Shown here: positions 1 through 14,600 of the stretch, piece by piece
How positions within the stretch are numbered: the stretch's first letter is position 1
Layout of the letters: each line of letters starts with the position of its first letter
Assembly (NCBI GenBank): GCA_023238725.1
Contig: CM041550.1
Coordinates: forward strand, 24,451,586 to 24,515,585
From: Scortum barcoo
Lineage: Eukaryota > Chordata > Actinopteri > Centrarchiformes > Terapontidae
DNA length: 64,000 bases
Direction of reading: 5' to 3'
Position numbers and translations under genes: made by a program
Notes under the pieces: generated by a model
Databases searched by the model: none
The model's input: the letters and a program-made list of their open reading frames with translations, nothing else
What the model was told of the DNA's origin: nothing

Positions 1-3000
1 CAGTTGTCCAAACTGCACAGTGACCTTTTGACCTGCTTCAAACCACCATCCTGAAGTGGCTGTTTTTTGTTAAGTACAGCACTCAGTGTAAAGGAAAATG
101 CAGCTCTAGCATATAGCAATCCATCCTCTCCAAGTGGTGTCTGGTTTACCCCCATGTTGAAGCATTTGTCATGCCTGTGCCGTTACGTAAGAAGTTCTCT
201 TGGACTGAACCTGTAAAGCAGAACCTCCAAAGTCTTAAACATGATCCCACTCTGTCAGACACTTGGCTACATCCCCTCTACCACACTGTACACCTCGTTA
301 CATACCTAAGGCTATTCATGATTACATAGTACAGATTGTAAGATACATTTTGTGCCATGACAGTGAGTTGGATGCTCTTTTAAAATGAGCCGTGTTTGGC
401 TGCAAACTTTGTCCACTTGCAAACAGCTGGTTCAGTATCCATGTTACCTCAACTTTAGTTTGAGTGATAGCCTGAGTCGAACACATGCAGCATATTTTGC
501 ACATTAACAAAATCACATGGAGGTTTAAAGTGTGTTATGCTTCCGATTTACATAACTATCAATTTTAAACATGTCAGCACACAAGACTTGTTATGTAACC
601 CTCCTCATCCCTGCTTCTATAGTGTAAAACACTCTCAGCTCTGTACTTAAAAAAGACTGGTGAAGAGAACTGTTAGCGTGATGAGCAAAAATTATTCCCA
701 GATGTCAAGAACGCCAACTCATTTATCCAAATCATGGAAATTATAACTTCTCAAGGTAAATACCACTCAAGGACCAGGGGTGGAAAAGGCGACGGTATAG
801 TGAGTCAGCCCCTAAACATCTACAACTCTGAAGGGCCTTTACAGGACAACTAAGGGCTGTGAGACAGGGTCTGACCATGTTTCCATCTTGAATCTGGCTG
901 AAAATGTTTTTTTATTCATGAATATGTACGTATGTAATTTATTGTGGAGTAGCTATGGCTACTGGCTACCACATTAATAGATCCCAGCTGTCAATTAAAG
1001 ACACCCATTGAGAGTTCAATGGTGGGCATTGTTCGGTGGGATTGGTGAGTCAGAGAAGCACTGGAGGCGGGGGGACTGTGCGGCTGCGCTTGGCAGAGAA
1101 AGAGGGAGATGTGATACACCAGAAGCAACTTAGAGCAACAGTTGAGTGTTGGAAAGACATTCAGTCCCTGCCTCTTTTGTGGGGATGAGTGGGAGCCACA
1201 GAAACTACAGCTACTTTTTTGTAGACATTTACATTTGTAGAAACCTCTTATTAAAATAACTGATAACACTAACACTAACTCTTCAGAGCATAAGAAGTCC
1301 ATAACATTGATTTGATTTGTTCTCAATAACTGTATTTGGTCCTATTTATCCCTATTTACCTCCCAGTGAGATTGAGTGGGTGGACTGGGAAGAAGGTGCG
1401 GTCAGTTACTCCATCATTTTCATGTAAGAAGAGGTGTAACAGGGGCTTGAGGTTAGGCATGGGAAAAAAAAAGAGAGGAATATTCCAGTGTGGCTTTCCA
1501 AACCCAAAATGAGTATGGAAATATGTGTGTGTCATGTGACTGGCCATGTTAGTGAGCTTGTCTGCTCAAAGTGGTTTGTTTAAAAAAAAAAAAATCCTGT
1601 GGAGCCATGTGAATGCATTTCAAAGAGAATTTAATAATCATACTTGGACAGAGATGACTTGTTCCTTCACATTTAGTGGCTTGCATTTTCTATGGCATTA
1701 TTAATCCTCCCATCCAAATAAAAATCCAGACAAGAGACACATAAAACAAAATCTCTTATTTTAGATAATAGCTTCACTTTCACTGTTGATGCTGTTTTGT
1801 TTAGCATATGGGCATACTGTGGAATTCTAAATGGGCAAATATTTCAAATAGTAAGTGTTTAAAAAATCAACCTGAGCACAACTGCATAACAAGGGGTTAC
1901 ACTATAAAACATATTTGCAACATTTACTGGTAAAACATATTTTATACCAGTTTGTTTTCCCTGCTGTGTCAAGGCACCAGCTCCTCGATCTTCGTGAAAC
2001 ACAAGAATCTGTCACTTTGTACGCACACATTAACACAAATTAGTATAAAGAGCTCAGTGATGCAGGGAGTCCTGCCCAGGTCATGATCATTATAGGCATG
2101 TTAGCTTGTTAGCATTTAGCTTTAAGCACTGCTGTTCATTAGGACGTCCTGACAAAGCTGCCGGCATGACTGCAGTCCATTGTTTTCCAAAGGGTTTAGA
2201 TCAGGCCCCTGGATGCTTCAAGGACATGCCATGGGTGATGCAAGATTTATCACATAATAGTTCTTTTAATGTAACAGTTTCCATTAAGTTTCACTACATT
2301 AGTTTTTTTTTTTAAACATTTTCATTTGCCGCATTTTATGTTGATTGCTTTAAGTAAGCAATAAATGGCAAATCACCGTTTTAAATGTATGTTTTGACGT
2401 TTTCATTCAAAGCCTGTAAAGTTAATGTCAGAGCTTGGGTATTTTTTTCATTTTAATTTTCATTTTCATTCTTTCATTTTATAATTTGTATGATTTAATG
2501 TTTACTGATGACACATTTATAGAACTTGCTTGAATGAATTACAACAAAAGAAATGAAAATGACACTTGAATGTTAAAGTCAGCAAAATGCTGGAGTTTAA
2601 ATGCTGTCTTCACTGTTTTGCATTACACAAATGTTGCAGGCCAGATGCAGACCCAGGTAGGAAACTGAGAGGCCACGTCAGTGTGATGTCTACCAGTGTG
2701 GATCATCTGGACTGCTTGGTGTCATTCCACAATATCAGTGTTTAATCCCAATAAGAGTGAGGGAAATCAAAGGAAATGGGATCACTGAAGGATGGTACAC
2801 AGCTGTGCTCCTCATGTGTGCAACACATTTCTATTTTATAACTCCTCGTGGGCCTAAAACATTTTTTTCTTTAGCTTTTTTTCTCTCTTGGCAAGCTGTT
2901 AGGTCTGTCTGCTTCCTATTTAGCTTTCATCTTTCAAAATCCCTCCATTTCTCAGTGATCCCATAGAGAGTGTCAAAGGCGATAGCAAAAATCAATTTAT

Positions 3001-3650
3001 CTTTATCACATATCAAATGGCAGATATGCTTCTCTGTTTCATATAAAGAATGTTATCTCTTTGAATACTTCAGTTCTCACTGGTTATCAAGACTGAAACT
3101 GAATCTGTGATTTATTCAGTTCATTCGTTATTAGCAGGTTTTAACATCCATCCAGAAATATCCATGTTTTTCCAATTCTGGTTTTCATTGTTTATTCCAC
3201 AAACAAAACAACATGCCTAAATAAAATACATAAAAGTCCAAAGACGAGGGTAGGTGGGAGCCTTCCACCACACAGAAATAACTAAATAAATGTCTAATAA
3301 ATGTCTCCCTTCTACCTTAGTAATGATTACATGTCTATAGCTTTCTCAGATGTTTAAATGATGAGCTTTGAAGCTCGAGATGACACAGCAGAAAAGTAGA
3401 CAAGCCACAAACCTCTCTGCCTCTCACTGATCGTCACTGCTGATCCGAAGTTATACAAACAATAGACATGAAGCACAGCTTTTGAAGGACATGTGATTAA
3501 ACAGATGTATGATGTGATGAGTGCACCAACACAGTGCCAAGTCTTTTGGTGGATTTAACGGGCTGGGTTCATCCCTGCAGAGGAAATGGCCTGTATAAAT
3601 AGTTTTTGGCCTTGTTTCTGGGCTTGTCCCTTAGCAACGTAAGCAAGAAA

Positions 3651-3714
3651 CACACTGACACACACACAATGAAAAAAACACACACACAAAATACACTCAC
3701 AAACACATACACAT
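3651..3714. repeat. Imperfect CA-rich microsatellite
   Basis: Interrupted runs of CA separated by short A-rich pieces. It is simple sequence, and the cysteine/valine-rich minus-strand open frame across it is a product of the repeat. Confidence 0.8.
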
Positions 3715-4784
3715 AGAACTTTGGACAGATAAGAAATAAACCTGCCTCTAACCAAAGGTAACCAAAATCTGCCTTCCAGCACCACTAACACTCGCTGATT
3801 ATCACATTATATCCATATGTGTGATGTAGCAGGGGTGTTGCACTATGTGGCAGACTATTTCTTGGTTGTCAGAAGTGACCTTCTGGAGTCTTGTTGACCA
3901 GTAAAGTGAAGTAAATGTTATTTCAAATCACAATCCATTATCATTGTACAGCAACCCATTGCCCCACGTTTCCCATCGTAGTTGACTGGACATAGTCCAC
4001 ATGTTCTAATTGCAATGTCACATTCATACCACTAAGCTTAAGGTGTAATCTACAGTCCTGGAGAAGGCTTAATGACATTTGAACTGAAGAGCCAAACAAA
4101 TACGCCCGTCCCTTCAGTGATCCTTCAACTGGTATGAGTCAGATTTGAGTCAGGCCAATTTACAGAGCCTGGGATGTGTATGTTGTTCAGTGCACACATA
4201 GACCAGACAGCTAGAGCACTGTGAAGAAATATTTACTGTGTATTTGATGAGAATAAACTATTAAAGAATTCTGTGGAGAGCAAAATGTAAAAAAAAAAAA
4301 AAACTAACTAAAATTCAATCCAGTCTTACAAAGTCTGAGTTTCAGTATATTGAGGGCAGTGCTACTGTTGACGTCTACTGAAAGTCATATAATAATTTTA
4401 TTTCCAACCCTAACGCCAAACCAGGAGCTCATATCTGGCCAAAATGACCTCACTTTACAAAAATGTTGTTATTTTAACACAAGGGTAACGCTCATACGCT
4501 CAAGTGCAGCCCATACACAAACACACACTCTCTCTCACAGGCTCTCACAAGCACATACTACAGTTAAAGAGACACAATGAAAGAAGAAAACAGGAGATTG
4601 TAAAAAAAAAAGAAAAAGAAAAAAAGCAGGTTTTCTAGACATGCCAACAGCAGGAAAGATAAGTTTCTGTTTCCTCAGTATTGGAGAGCCAGCGTGTTTC
4701 CCCTCCACTGCCTTCTGCCCTCACTTCATTACCCCACTCTCTGTAAGCCATCTGTAAGTAGTTTACTTTAAGACCTGAGCACAA

Positions 4785-4845
<61 letters not shown>
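4785..4845. repeat. (CA)n microsatellite
   Basis: About 60 bp of almost pure CA dinucleotides with one ATAT interruption near 4800 and AAAC interruptions near the ends. It is likely polymorphic in length. Confidence 0.93.
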
Positions 4846-7800
4846 GGTGCACATGTGGTTCATGTGTTATGAGCTAAGTCCAGTTCAGTATCTCCCGCCT
4901 AATGGAGATAGCAGCCCTGAGTTAAAGCATTAGGGTAAAGTTAGTTAAGAGAACTGACTGAGAGGTATTTCCATTTCAGTCTTATTACATACATTTCTGC
5001 TTTGTCCTTTATGAGTACAAAAAATAAGATAAACTAAAAATAGTATTTTTACACACATTTTTTCATATTTGTTTGAGATTTGTAAAATTGTTCATTATGT
5101 TCAATATTTAGCTTGCAAATCACAAAAAATATTATTTTTTTTACTTTATTGCACACCTTTAAATCTTTATTTACATTTATTCCACAATATAAATAAATAA
5201 AAATAAAGTGTTTTAGTCACAGTATTTTTTCTCCAATTGTTTCGCAACCGTTCCATTTTCCACTTTCCAACAATACAATATGTTTATGGTGCCTGTCAGT
5301 CAAACAGCATTAAATGGAATAAAGGCATACAAACTGTTGTGGCGTCCTCTGGTTACTTGGGTGTGTCTCCTATCAGAAAGTTTTTTTTCTTCTTCTTTTT
5401 GCACTTCTGTGACTCATCTGATGATTACTCTGGGACTTTATTCAGTAAACCCCAGAGGGTTCCCAACTAACTCGGAAGGCCAGTGACTCTGTGTTATATT
5501 TAGACAGATTTAACTTAATTTCACACAATTAGTTGTTTTTTTGGCGCTCAGAATCAGGAGCTGTGTTCTTCACAAAGAAAAACCACTGACTGCCACTGTA
5601 ATCTGCATGCAGTCATTTTTGATAGACTTCGCAGGGAAGAGATTTTAGAAAAGAGAGAAGAGATTATCGACCAATATAGTGACATTTTAGCATTTATGGG
5701 CAGATCCGTGTTATGTTTTAGTCAATCCTCCTTACAGTTAAAGAATGTATGATAACTAGCTGTTTTACAGATTAGTTGAAATTTGAAGGTTGTACAAACA
5801 TTGTGTCGCACTGCTACTACTTTGCTTTGCAGGTTAATAGAGGGGGGCCAAGGAATAGTGGTGTATTTTCATAACAGGACATTGGAATGTTTGCCATTCT
5901 GATTTTAAGTACCAGTACTGATCGTCAAGTTACTTGATGTAATAAATTACTATTTACTCATTACTGAAAGAGTATTTACATGAAAAGCTGAAAAAATTGA
6001 AGAGATAGAAATGAAATAAATAAATCAGTGGGTACCAAGAAGCAGTCAACTTAGGATAAGAGGAGAAAGAAAGAAGTGCTGCAGATTAACCATATTGAGG
6101 CTTTACATTTTTGCTGTTTTTGTGATGACTCATTTCCTGTACAAATATTATGGTGCAAGATCATATTCAAGTTTACACAGCAAACGACAAGAACAAGATG
6201 TTCTTTTATTTATCCTGAGGAAAATGTTTGTGCAGCAGTTGTAATACAAAGTAGGTAAAAGTACACTATATGGACTGCAAATATAAATAAATAACAAAAT
6301 AAAATATAAGGATTATCAGTAAGGTCCAAAAACAAACGTTACTGACACAAATACAAATACACAATGTCAGAAATATTGGTGGTAAAAAGTTAATGGTAGG
6401 TGTTATAAATATATAACAGAAAGTACTGACTTGTTGGGAATCCAGAGTGAAGAACTGTGAGAACAGCTAAATTTACAAAGAACAATTACACTTTAAATGT
6501 GTTAACTAGCAAATATATTGAAATAAGAATCATGATAGACTGTATATAGGACACTTGTTAATGTACTTGAGTTAAGTGAACTAATTCTGCTTTCATTTGG
6601 CAACGCTTTGTTGTTTGTACTCTCACTTGTATGAAAGACCTTTCAGTGTATAAGCCTAGAATAACATGTTAATATGTTCGTAAAAATAACAAACATAAAT
6701 GCTTTGAGGTGAAATTGCTGTCATAGCACCACACTCAAATTGCCCATCAAACAATAAAAAGCTTCCTAAGTACTAGCTTGGCCTCCATCACCCTGTCAAG
6801 TGATCTTGGAACGATTACTCAGCATTTTACTCTGAACAAATGAAGCCTATAATCTAGTCATTTATTCAAGTCATAGCTCAACAGAATTATCTTTAGATAA
6901 GTTCCATATTTAGACTGATGCCTCAGGCTGTATGTCCAGATGTGATCGCTATATCCCTCTTCAGGAAATGAACAGTAGCTTAGTTTCTGAATATGGCAAC
7001 CTGCTGGAAGCACAACAAAGTAACTCAGAGTCCCACCCTCTTTGGTTGTTTTTAGTGCTGACTTTGGACTCAAAACTATTCATTTGAATATTATTAAAAC
7101 ACCTGTAAGATAATGGAAATCACATACAATTTGTACTATTTCATCGTCTTTATTTAGTTTTGCTACATCAGTATATCACCATAATGTACTAATCCTAGCA
7201 CCACTTCTGCATGTTATTGTGCTGTTTTGCAGGACTCTCATATTTCTTATGAGTCACTTGGTGTTACTGAGTCTGAGACTCTAAGTCATTCAGAAAGTGG
7301 AAAGTACATCACATTTACCAGCCAGTCTTATACCATTTGCAGGAATATGAAAACCACAGAAAAGATTTGACTACAGAGATTATGAGTTTGTGTTTCAGCC
7401 ATTCATGTTTCTGGTCTATTCTCTAACAAAACAGAGCAGTATGATTACCCAAATGGTTACTATAGCTTATTTTGTTGGACTGAAGCTGACTTGAGTCGTT
7501 GCCATGGCTGATGCCCCACATGCGTGCATAATAAGAAACTGAACAGCAATGCTTGTCTTCAGCTCAACAGAACACATCTCCTTGTGTCACTGACTTTGAT
7601 TTTAATTCTCTGTAGACCTCTGATGAGCTTTTGAAACTGGCCCAACCTAAACCTCTGTGAACTCTCTCTCTCTCTCTGTTACTCTTCACATGCTGTCAAG
7701 TGGATCTTAGGGGATGAAAATTCTCTCCTGTCTCTCTGAGCTGAATTTTGCTATCCAGTGAATGTAAGGCTGTTAACATACAGTGTGTCAAGACTAAGAG

Positions 7801-10800
7801 TAATGCAAGTAATGCACATAATTGGTATGGTGTGCATTGTATCTGCTTTACTCAACAAAAATAACATCTTCACAATTTACAAGTTTTTTTCTCATTAATT
7901 TCTCATTTAAAGTTTCAGAACTTAGTAAATTTGCTTTATAACATATTCCTTCTTTTTTCCTTGGCTTCCTTGTTAGTTTGTAAAAAGTCAGGGTGAACAT
8001 TAACCTACAAGAGCTAAAAGGCACCAATGTATCTTTATTGCCTCGGTCTAGAATACCTTAGATCTCTGTATAAACAGCTGATTACACTTAGAACTTGATT
8101 TAACTACACCATAATCAAAAGTCAGAGCCACGCTCTCTCTTTCCTTTAATGCACATTATATTTTTACTGGGACAAATATGCATTCTTATGTTAGACTGTG
8201 ACTAAATAGAGGTAGCTTTAAAAAGGTAAAAGAATTGTGGGCTGCTTAGTGTCATTTTCCTCTATTTGCACCTCCTTCTGTTAAGCATCTACTGTTACTG
8301 TAATTATTAATACTTTCCTCATCACACACAGTTGGAGTGAGGTAAGGCCAAGCCATCCCCACCCATTTATTTGCTTATGCTGTGATGGAAAAAAGCATGT
8401 CGCTGGAATCAACACATGCATTTTCCTCAACCTGGCCAGTGAACAATTTGTTCCTACTGGTAACGTCTTCACAGGCGAGGACAGCAACTTCCAGGGAACC
8501 AGACTGAATACTCCAGTTATGTGGAAGGGAGTCTCACTCTCTATTTGAGAATAAAATAAACACTGAGTGTGTGTGTGTGAAGTTTTATAGATGTTAAGGA
8601 CACATTTCCTCTGCTTTTCATAATTTCCACACACTGTAGGAACCTCCTGACATTACAGCCACACCCCAAAGCATAATCTGAAAGCTGAAGAATTGTCTTT
8701 TTGTTGTTTGAGTGTTTGAAGTTCTATCCTATCCTATCTCTACCTGTCTATGCTATGAAAGCTGGCAGTAATTAATGAGAGAAACAAGAATCAGGGCAGC
8801 TTCAAAAAGTATTACAGGAAACAATCTGCACTTTCATCCACCCACATGAAGTCACCTTTGTGGCATGCATAAGAGGATCCCTTTACCACAGATGTCAGCT
8901 CTACCTAGGCAATTGTTAAAAGCTGTGAGCGTGACATTGACATCACCCAACTATATAATTATTAGTCCTTATCAATACTAGGAAAGGTTTTGATTCTGAA
9001 GGGTCTGGGTTGGGTTAGTGCTCACGAGAATATGTGTAAGACATGTTTCCTGATGATGAAGGAATATCTGGATCTAGTTGATCTGCCCACTTCTTGCCTT
9101 GATCTTATCTCACAACACAGATGAATGTATGAAAAAACAACTGTTACAAATCGTCACCAATTTTTGCAAAGGAATCTGTTTAATTGTTCATAATTTTGGG
9201 ACAGTTTGACAATATGCAATTGCTTATCAGACCTTCATTTCCTCTCGGAACATATAACAGCTTGCAACTCAATGAATATTACAACAGGGGTTGCCTAGCA
9301 CCACCATAACAGTGCAATGCTGTGCAGGAAAATCTGGTGGTGTGAGTAATGACAGACAGACAACAGAACATGGGTGCAATGGGCCAGTGTTATAAATACT
9401 TCCATATGGTACATTTTGGAGCCTCTTTTTGCATGAATTAAGAAATACAGTATAAATTCAGAGATAGTTTAGTGGTATAACAGATGTTACCTTCAGCTGC
9501 TTTTAGAGTTCAGCTTTCAACTTTTCATGCAGATGAGAGGAAGTTAATTTCACAGCATACTGACCTCTGGGAACAAAGTCTGTTTCAGCTCACTGACAGG
9601 AAAATGCTGCAGCAGTCCTCCCTTTCTTTGGCTTGGACATTTTTTTTTAGAGTTCAACAGAAACATGCTGCTGAACGTTTTCTCCTGTTGACATTCAATG
9701 TGTTGTGCAGTCTGCTGTATAGATTATACAGCGTCCCATACTATTCTTACAATCTATATTAATGCTTTATACATGTATGCACTGTCGTCAGTAGTGAAGG
9801 ATGTTATATGTATGTGGTATGCACAATAATACAGCAGTCAAATTGTGACTTTGGACCACTACCAATTTCAAAATGATGAATTTAAATAATGAGCTGAAAT
9901 ATTAAAAATTGCATTCACTGATTTTTGATATGGCAACCATGTTAGTGTTTGTGTTAATGTAGTGTAGTTACGAATCTAAAAAAAAAAAAAAAATCATTCT
10001 TTTAGCTCATTTTGGTCTCCATCAACTATGGATTGAAATGTCTCTTTCTTAAACTGCTAAATGCTGCACTTTAAGTGATCCCTTTCACATTAGACATAGT
10101 GTTTTAAATGTTTTTAAAGCTATATTAGCACATCAGCATAGCTACATTGGCAGCAATGGATAAAATAATGAACTAAAAATGTCTAAATGCTTTGTAGAAC
10201 TAAGAGGAACTACAGTGATTATTCCGTGGATTTGTTGAGTAACATCTTTTACATTACATACGTCATTTGATCAATTTTAAACATTCAAATATATTTATTA
10301 GTGCAGCTTTAATACAAAAATATTGATTCATTGTACTTTAAGACTTTAATTTACTTTGTTTGTTGTTTTGCATGCTGAGGCATCAAAGGCCCATTCAGTT
10401 ATTAGTGATTTTAGTATACTGCAGTGAGGATACAGCTACATGAACCTGTAGTTCATGCATAGGAGATACTATGTGTTATTTCCATCAGCTCTGTCTAAAA
10501 ATAGTTTGCTTCCAGTCTGTGTTCTGTGGAGGCCACGATCCAGTTCTGATTTCCTCCAGCTTTTACACACACGCACACACACATCCCATATATTCTGGAC
10601 CGCTTGAGGGTATGGGTAATAAAAATGAAGTCATAAGCAATACCATAAGGCTACTTTTGCTGAATACTAATTGTATTTTATTGTTGTGGGACAATCACAT
10701 TCATGGCAGTGTGTCATTGCTTTTTCCTTAGAAGCATTCACATTTTCAACCTCTGCCAGAGCACTGCCTTGCACATTTCTTTGTGGGAGATTTGTGAGTT

Positions 10801-11225
10801 TGTTTGTTTAATTTTGTGGTAGTTCATGCCAAGATGGCCCACAGACAGTACATCATATCTATCAGCTGTCAAGACAGTGGGATGTGATTCACACATTATG
10901 CAATCAGTCATTAATTGATTATATTCAAGACAAACCAGGGGATGCAACATACTCTTTTACTTGAGTGTAATTTTAATGTAACAACAAAAGGATGGAAAAA
11001 GGTGCCTTGCTACTTTCCAGACATTTTTTCTTTGGTTTCTAAAACAAAAAACAAAAGAATATCCAAATATCTGGAATGCAAGAGACAGGGCCCTAAAGAG
11101 GTAGATGGAGAAATGGCAAATGTAGGAAAAGGTAAGGAGAAAATCCCGCTCCAGATTTGTGACATCATCCTCCCCACTGCTCACATCCAGACCAAACAGG
11201 GCTATGTGTCTGGTTTTAATTTACT

Positions 11226-11316
11226 GCCCCCCCTCGCTCACCCTTTCCTCTTCTCTCCCTCCTCCCTTTCTTTTTTTCTTTCTTTAGAGAAAGTGGGAGG
11301 AGGAAGAGAGAGGTGG
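11226..11316 (+). promoter_or_regulatory. Pyrimidine/purine switch tract near candidate col6a3 exon 1
   Basis: About 60 bp of nearly pure C/T (11226-11285) are followed by about 30 bp of nearly pure A/G including GGGAGGAGG. No TATA box is evident. CT/GA-rich TATA-less promoters are known for other collagen VI genes, so this could be the core promoter. The C/T run ends in TTTCTTTAG, so it could equally be the polypyrimidine tract and 3' splice site of an internal untranslated exon starting at 11287. Sequence alone does not separate the two. Confidence 0.35.
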
Positions 11317-11646
11317 CAGAACTCCAGGAGTTTGGAAGTTTGTCCCATCCCAGCCTTGGACTCAGCACCACAGCTCCTCTGGTTTGAGACCGTGAGGGTG
11401 TCTGTCTCTTCTGTCTCAACCATTTCCTCCCTTTTTTGTCAGGACCCTTCTCTCTGCACATCTCTTATCAGTGACCTTATCACCGCCTTGCACAGCAGCC
11501 TTCCTTAGGGAGGTGCTGGAAAAGCCAGCAAGGGGAATTTACCAGGAGGATAATGACCAAAAGTCCAGCTTGCAGTCATTTTACATAACTGATATTATTT
11601 CTTCTTCTAAAACAAATACAGTGGAGTACAGCTTCTTCAGCTAAGG
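11287..11646 (+). other. col6a3: Candidate 5' untranslated exon of col6a3
   Basis: This stretch ends in a strong donor (AAGG|GTAAGT, GT at 11647) and is richer in G+C than its surroundings. The translated exon at 18934 has a clear acceptor 30 bp before its ATG, so at least one non-coding exon must lie upstream. Mammalian COL6A3 also starts with a non-coding exon. The 5' boundary is a guess: 11287 follows a polypyrimidine-AG, but transcription may instead start within the tract. An open frame crosses the region without any recognisable domain. Confidence 0.4.
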
Positions 11647-14600
11647 GTAAGTTTAAAATCCGCTCTGATCTCAGGATTCATCTTGCAGAAAGAGGTTTTT
11701 GATTGTTTTTTACAAATGCATTCTTTTTTTTTTATTTCTCAGTCTACTTCTTTAGGGGTTATACTTGATTGTCCTGTATGTTGGTTATACATAGTGCATT
11801 GACCATAGCATATTTTCTAGTCATAACATGTAAGCTTATGTTGGGTGTCATAATCCTAGGGTTGCACAGAGTTTTTGGCTTATAGCTCATAAATATCAGA
11901 CAGCATGCGTTTAGCAGCATGACTGAAACCTATACTTTAGTGGTGAGAGTGCTGCAAGGGCAAGAGGTGAACCGCAGTTACGGTGAAGAAGGAGACCTCA
12001 GCAATGTTATGTACGATGCACTTGGAAATTTAGAGGGGCGTGTGTTTTCTCTTGTTCTCTTCAAATGTCTTAAAGTGCTACCCTTCTGTTTGTTATTCTT
12101 GCTTTGTGCAAAGTTTAATTTACTGCATAGGTCTAAAAAAGTGAAATCCCTGAGATGCTACATCTAAAGTCTCAAGCTGTAATCCTTTAAAGAGTTGCTT
12201 TGAATTGAGTAATTCAGCATTATGTTGGAATGAACTTCTATGGTAAATGCAGTTTTTGTGTAATGAATGCATCACATTATACTGCAGATTATTTAAGTCT
12301 CCTGCCGCACTGTGCTAAATATGTTGCATCTAATAAAAAGAAATAAGAGATGTCATTGATCATCTTTCAGTAGCTCATTTTTGTGCACTTTGTTAGTATT
12401 CTGGAATTATTTATAGTCATTCAACTAAATCTAAATAGGGAATTTGTTGGTAATTATTCAGTGGCATCCAAATGTTTAAAATCTCCACACTCATTTGGGA
12501 GCTCTAAAGAAGAGCAGTTAGATGGGTAGATGTTTCCACTGCAGCCGTAGCCCCAAACCACACCCTCTTTGAAACGAGTGCAGGAGTGGAAAAGTGTGAA
12601 GAAAGTGTTTTCCACACTACTGGCCAGATGAACTAGAAGAACCAGAAGAGGCTAGGTCCATTGGACAAAAGAGGTGGGGTGGGTGGTGATTGTGAGCTGC
12701 AGGGTTTAGTGTACCAGGTGTGAGCCATTAATCTTCCTTTTTGCCGACAAGACTGTCCAAGTCAGGACTGAGGAATTCAGCTGTGTCTTCTTTGCAGTGT
12801 TTCATTGTGAACATGTCGGATTTAAAAATTAAGGCAAATTAAAGAATTTTATTCTTCCGTGTCACAACATAACAAAATTGGAAACACTGGAAAATAACTT
12901 CTCATGAGCCTCTACTTCCATGTAGTTTTATGTTTGCATGTAACCCGTTGCCATGATACAGAAAACTTGGTTGTGGTTCAAAAGCGAGAGGAAACTTGGT
13001 GTGCGTTCCAGATTTGGTTTTATGTGTTCGAAGTGTTTTCACATAATTTACTACCAGCATTACGACAATGCTATAGCTCCCCTTGGAAGCTAGTATCTAA
13101 CTATTATTGGCAGACCTGCATCCGGAGAATTCTTAACAAAGGATTTTTAGATATACGGTCTAAATCAGCATTAGTGTTTTATGACTACTCCACTCTTTTT
13201 GTCTTTGTCTTTGTCAACGTTTTGTCTTTTTTCCATGATGGAGCACAGATGTCTGGAAAGCTAAAACATTTTTCAGAAAGGTCTAGACTGCAGGAACTAC
13301 TGCTCCAGTGTTCTCTTCTTAAGGAAACAACCATTTATAATTGCATAATTGTAAATTAGGAGTTACCATTCACACTTTTATGCACTAGTTAGTGAGAGCA
13401 CGAAGTTTGTGGTTAATGATGGCATTAGGTTTTTGTCATCTTTGACTTTTTCATGATCATCTTGAGTTGTTGATTGAATGCTTGAAAACACATCTGCTAG
13501 GTGTCTGACCAACTAATATACACCAGCTGTGTGGAACTGCCCGCCCAGCCAGCATCCTCTTTGCTCTTTTAACTTTATCAGTGATCCTCCATCTTTGCCA
13601 CACATGTCACGTCACTTTCCTGTATTTGAAGGGTGGGTTGAGTGTGCAGGCTCACAGCCTTGTGATTGATTCATACATGTGGAGGCTAATTAGCGCAAAG
13701 TCTCAGATACTGTATGTTCAAGTGATATTTCCGTGCATGGTGCCAGTGAGTGGCAGTGTAGAGTTGTCTGCCAGCCAGAAGCTGCATTAAAATGTAGAAA
13801 TGATTCATTACCCTCATGACTTGCAAAGAAATGTTTTGTGCATAGAAAAAAACAAGTCTTTGGAATTGATTTAGGGAGAGTGGGATGAATAATTGTTGTT
13901 GACAGTATAATTGATATGTACATGGTTTTAGGGAGTATTTAGGAAGCTGCTAAAATTAAACCAATCTGAACAAAAAGTAAGCTACTTTATGAAAACTGCA
14001 CGATGCAATTATTTCCTTTATACATGTATATGTGTGTAAGCTTGACTTGCAACAATATTTACAATTAATGACAATTAAAATAATAGTAAATAGCATGTGT
14101 AGGGGAGCAAATTGTATGTCTTTATTAATATAATCATTGTATGTGTGCTGTGTCAGTATGGCAGGATCTCCACCAGCTATGCTCACATGCAATATGTTGG
14201 TGGGAAAATGTACCTATCCTTATTTTAACAGGTTTTTTTTTTAAAGTATCTCATAGTACGTAAGTGTCTGTGCTGGTAAAATCTTCACTGCATTATATAT
14301 ACATCACACTATTTTTGGTAATGGCACTGCCTTTGAACATAAATCCTAATGCAGAATAGTTACACCTCTATTCAGTTCATGGAGGTGTTGGTTCTACTTT
14401 ATTCCAAATTCTTCATTTTTCTCAATGTACATAGAGAAGGACTATGAATCTGATCAAACTTGATTTTTGGACACACGGGGGCATATTTACAAATTCAATG
14501 CATGTCGCCATCCATTTAGAGTCTGTTTCTGAGCACCTGATGAATGTATATCCAGTAATCTCTCTGCTTGTAGCTGCTAAAGGCTCCACCAACAACCCTC

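Larger units (their letters stand above)
1..11225. other. Upstream flank, no gene recognised
   Basis: AT-rich sequence with poly-A/T runs and several CA/TG microsatellites. Open frames here are short, lack recognisable domains and do not form a splice-consistent series on either strand. I see no tRNA, rRNA or transposase-like coding sequence. It may be intergenic DNA upstream of col6a3, or contain untranslated parts of a neighbouring gene that cannot be recognised without transcripts. Confidence 0.5.

Noticed and set aside
8281..8634. 117-codon minus-strand open frame
   Set aside because: Includes a TG microsatellite and has no domain similarity or supporting splice pattern.
10915..11508. 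197-codon plus-strand open frame
   Set aside because: Low-complexity Ser/Leu/Pro-rich translation across a pyrimidine/purine tract, no domain, and overlaps the probable promoter or 5' untranslated exon.
12904..13359. 151-codon plus-strand open frame in the probable first intron
   Set aside because: No recognisable domain, no flanking splice-consistent exons, and length not surprising for AT-rich DNA of this size.
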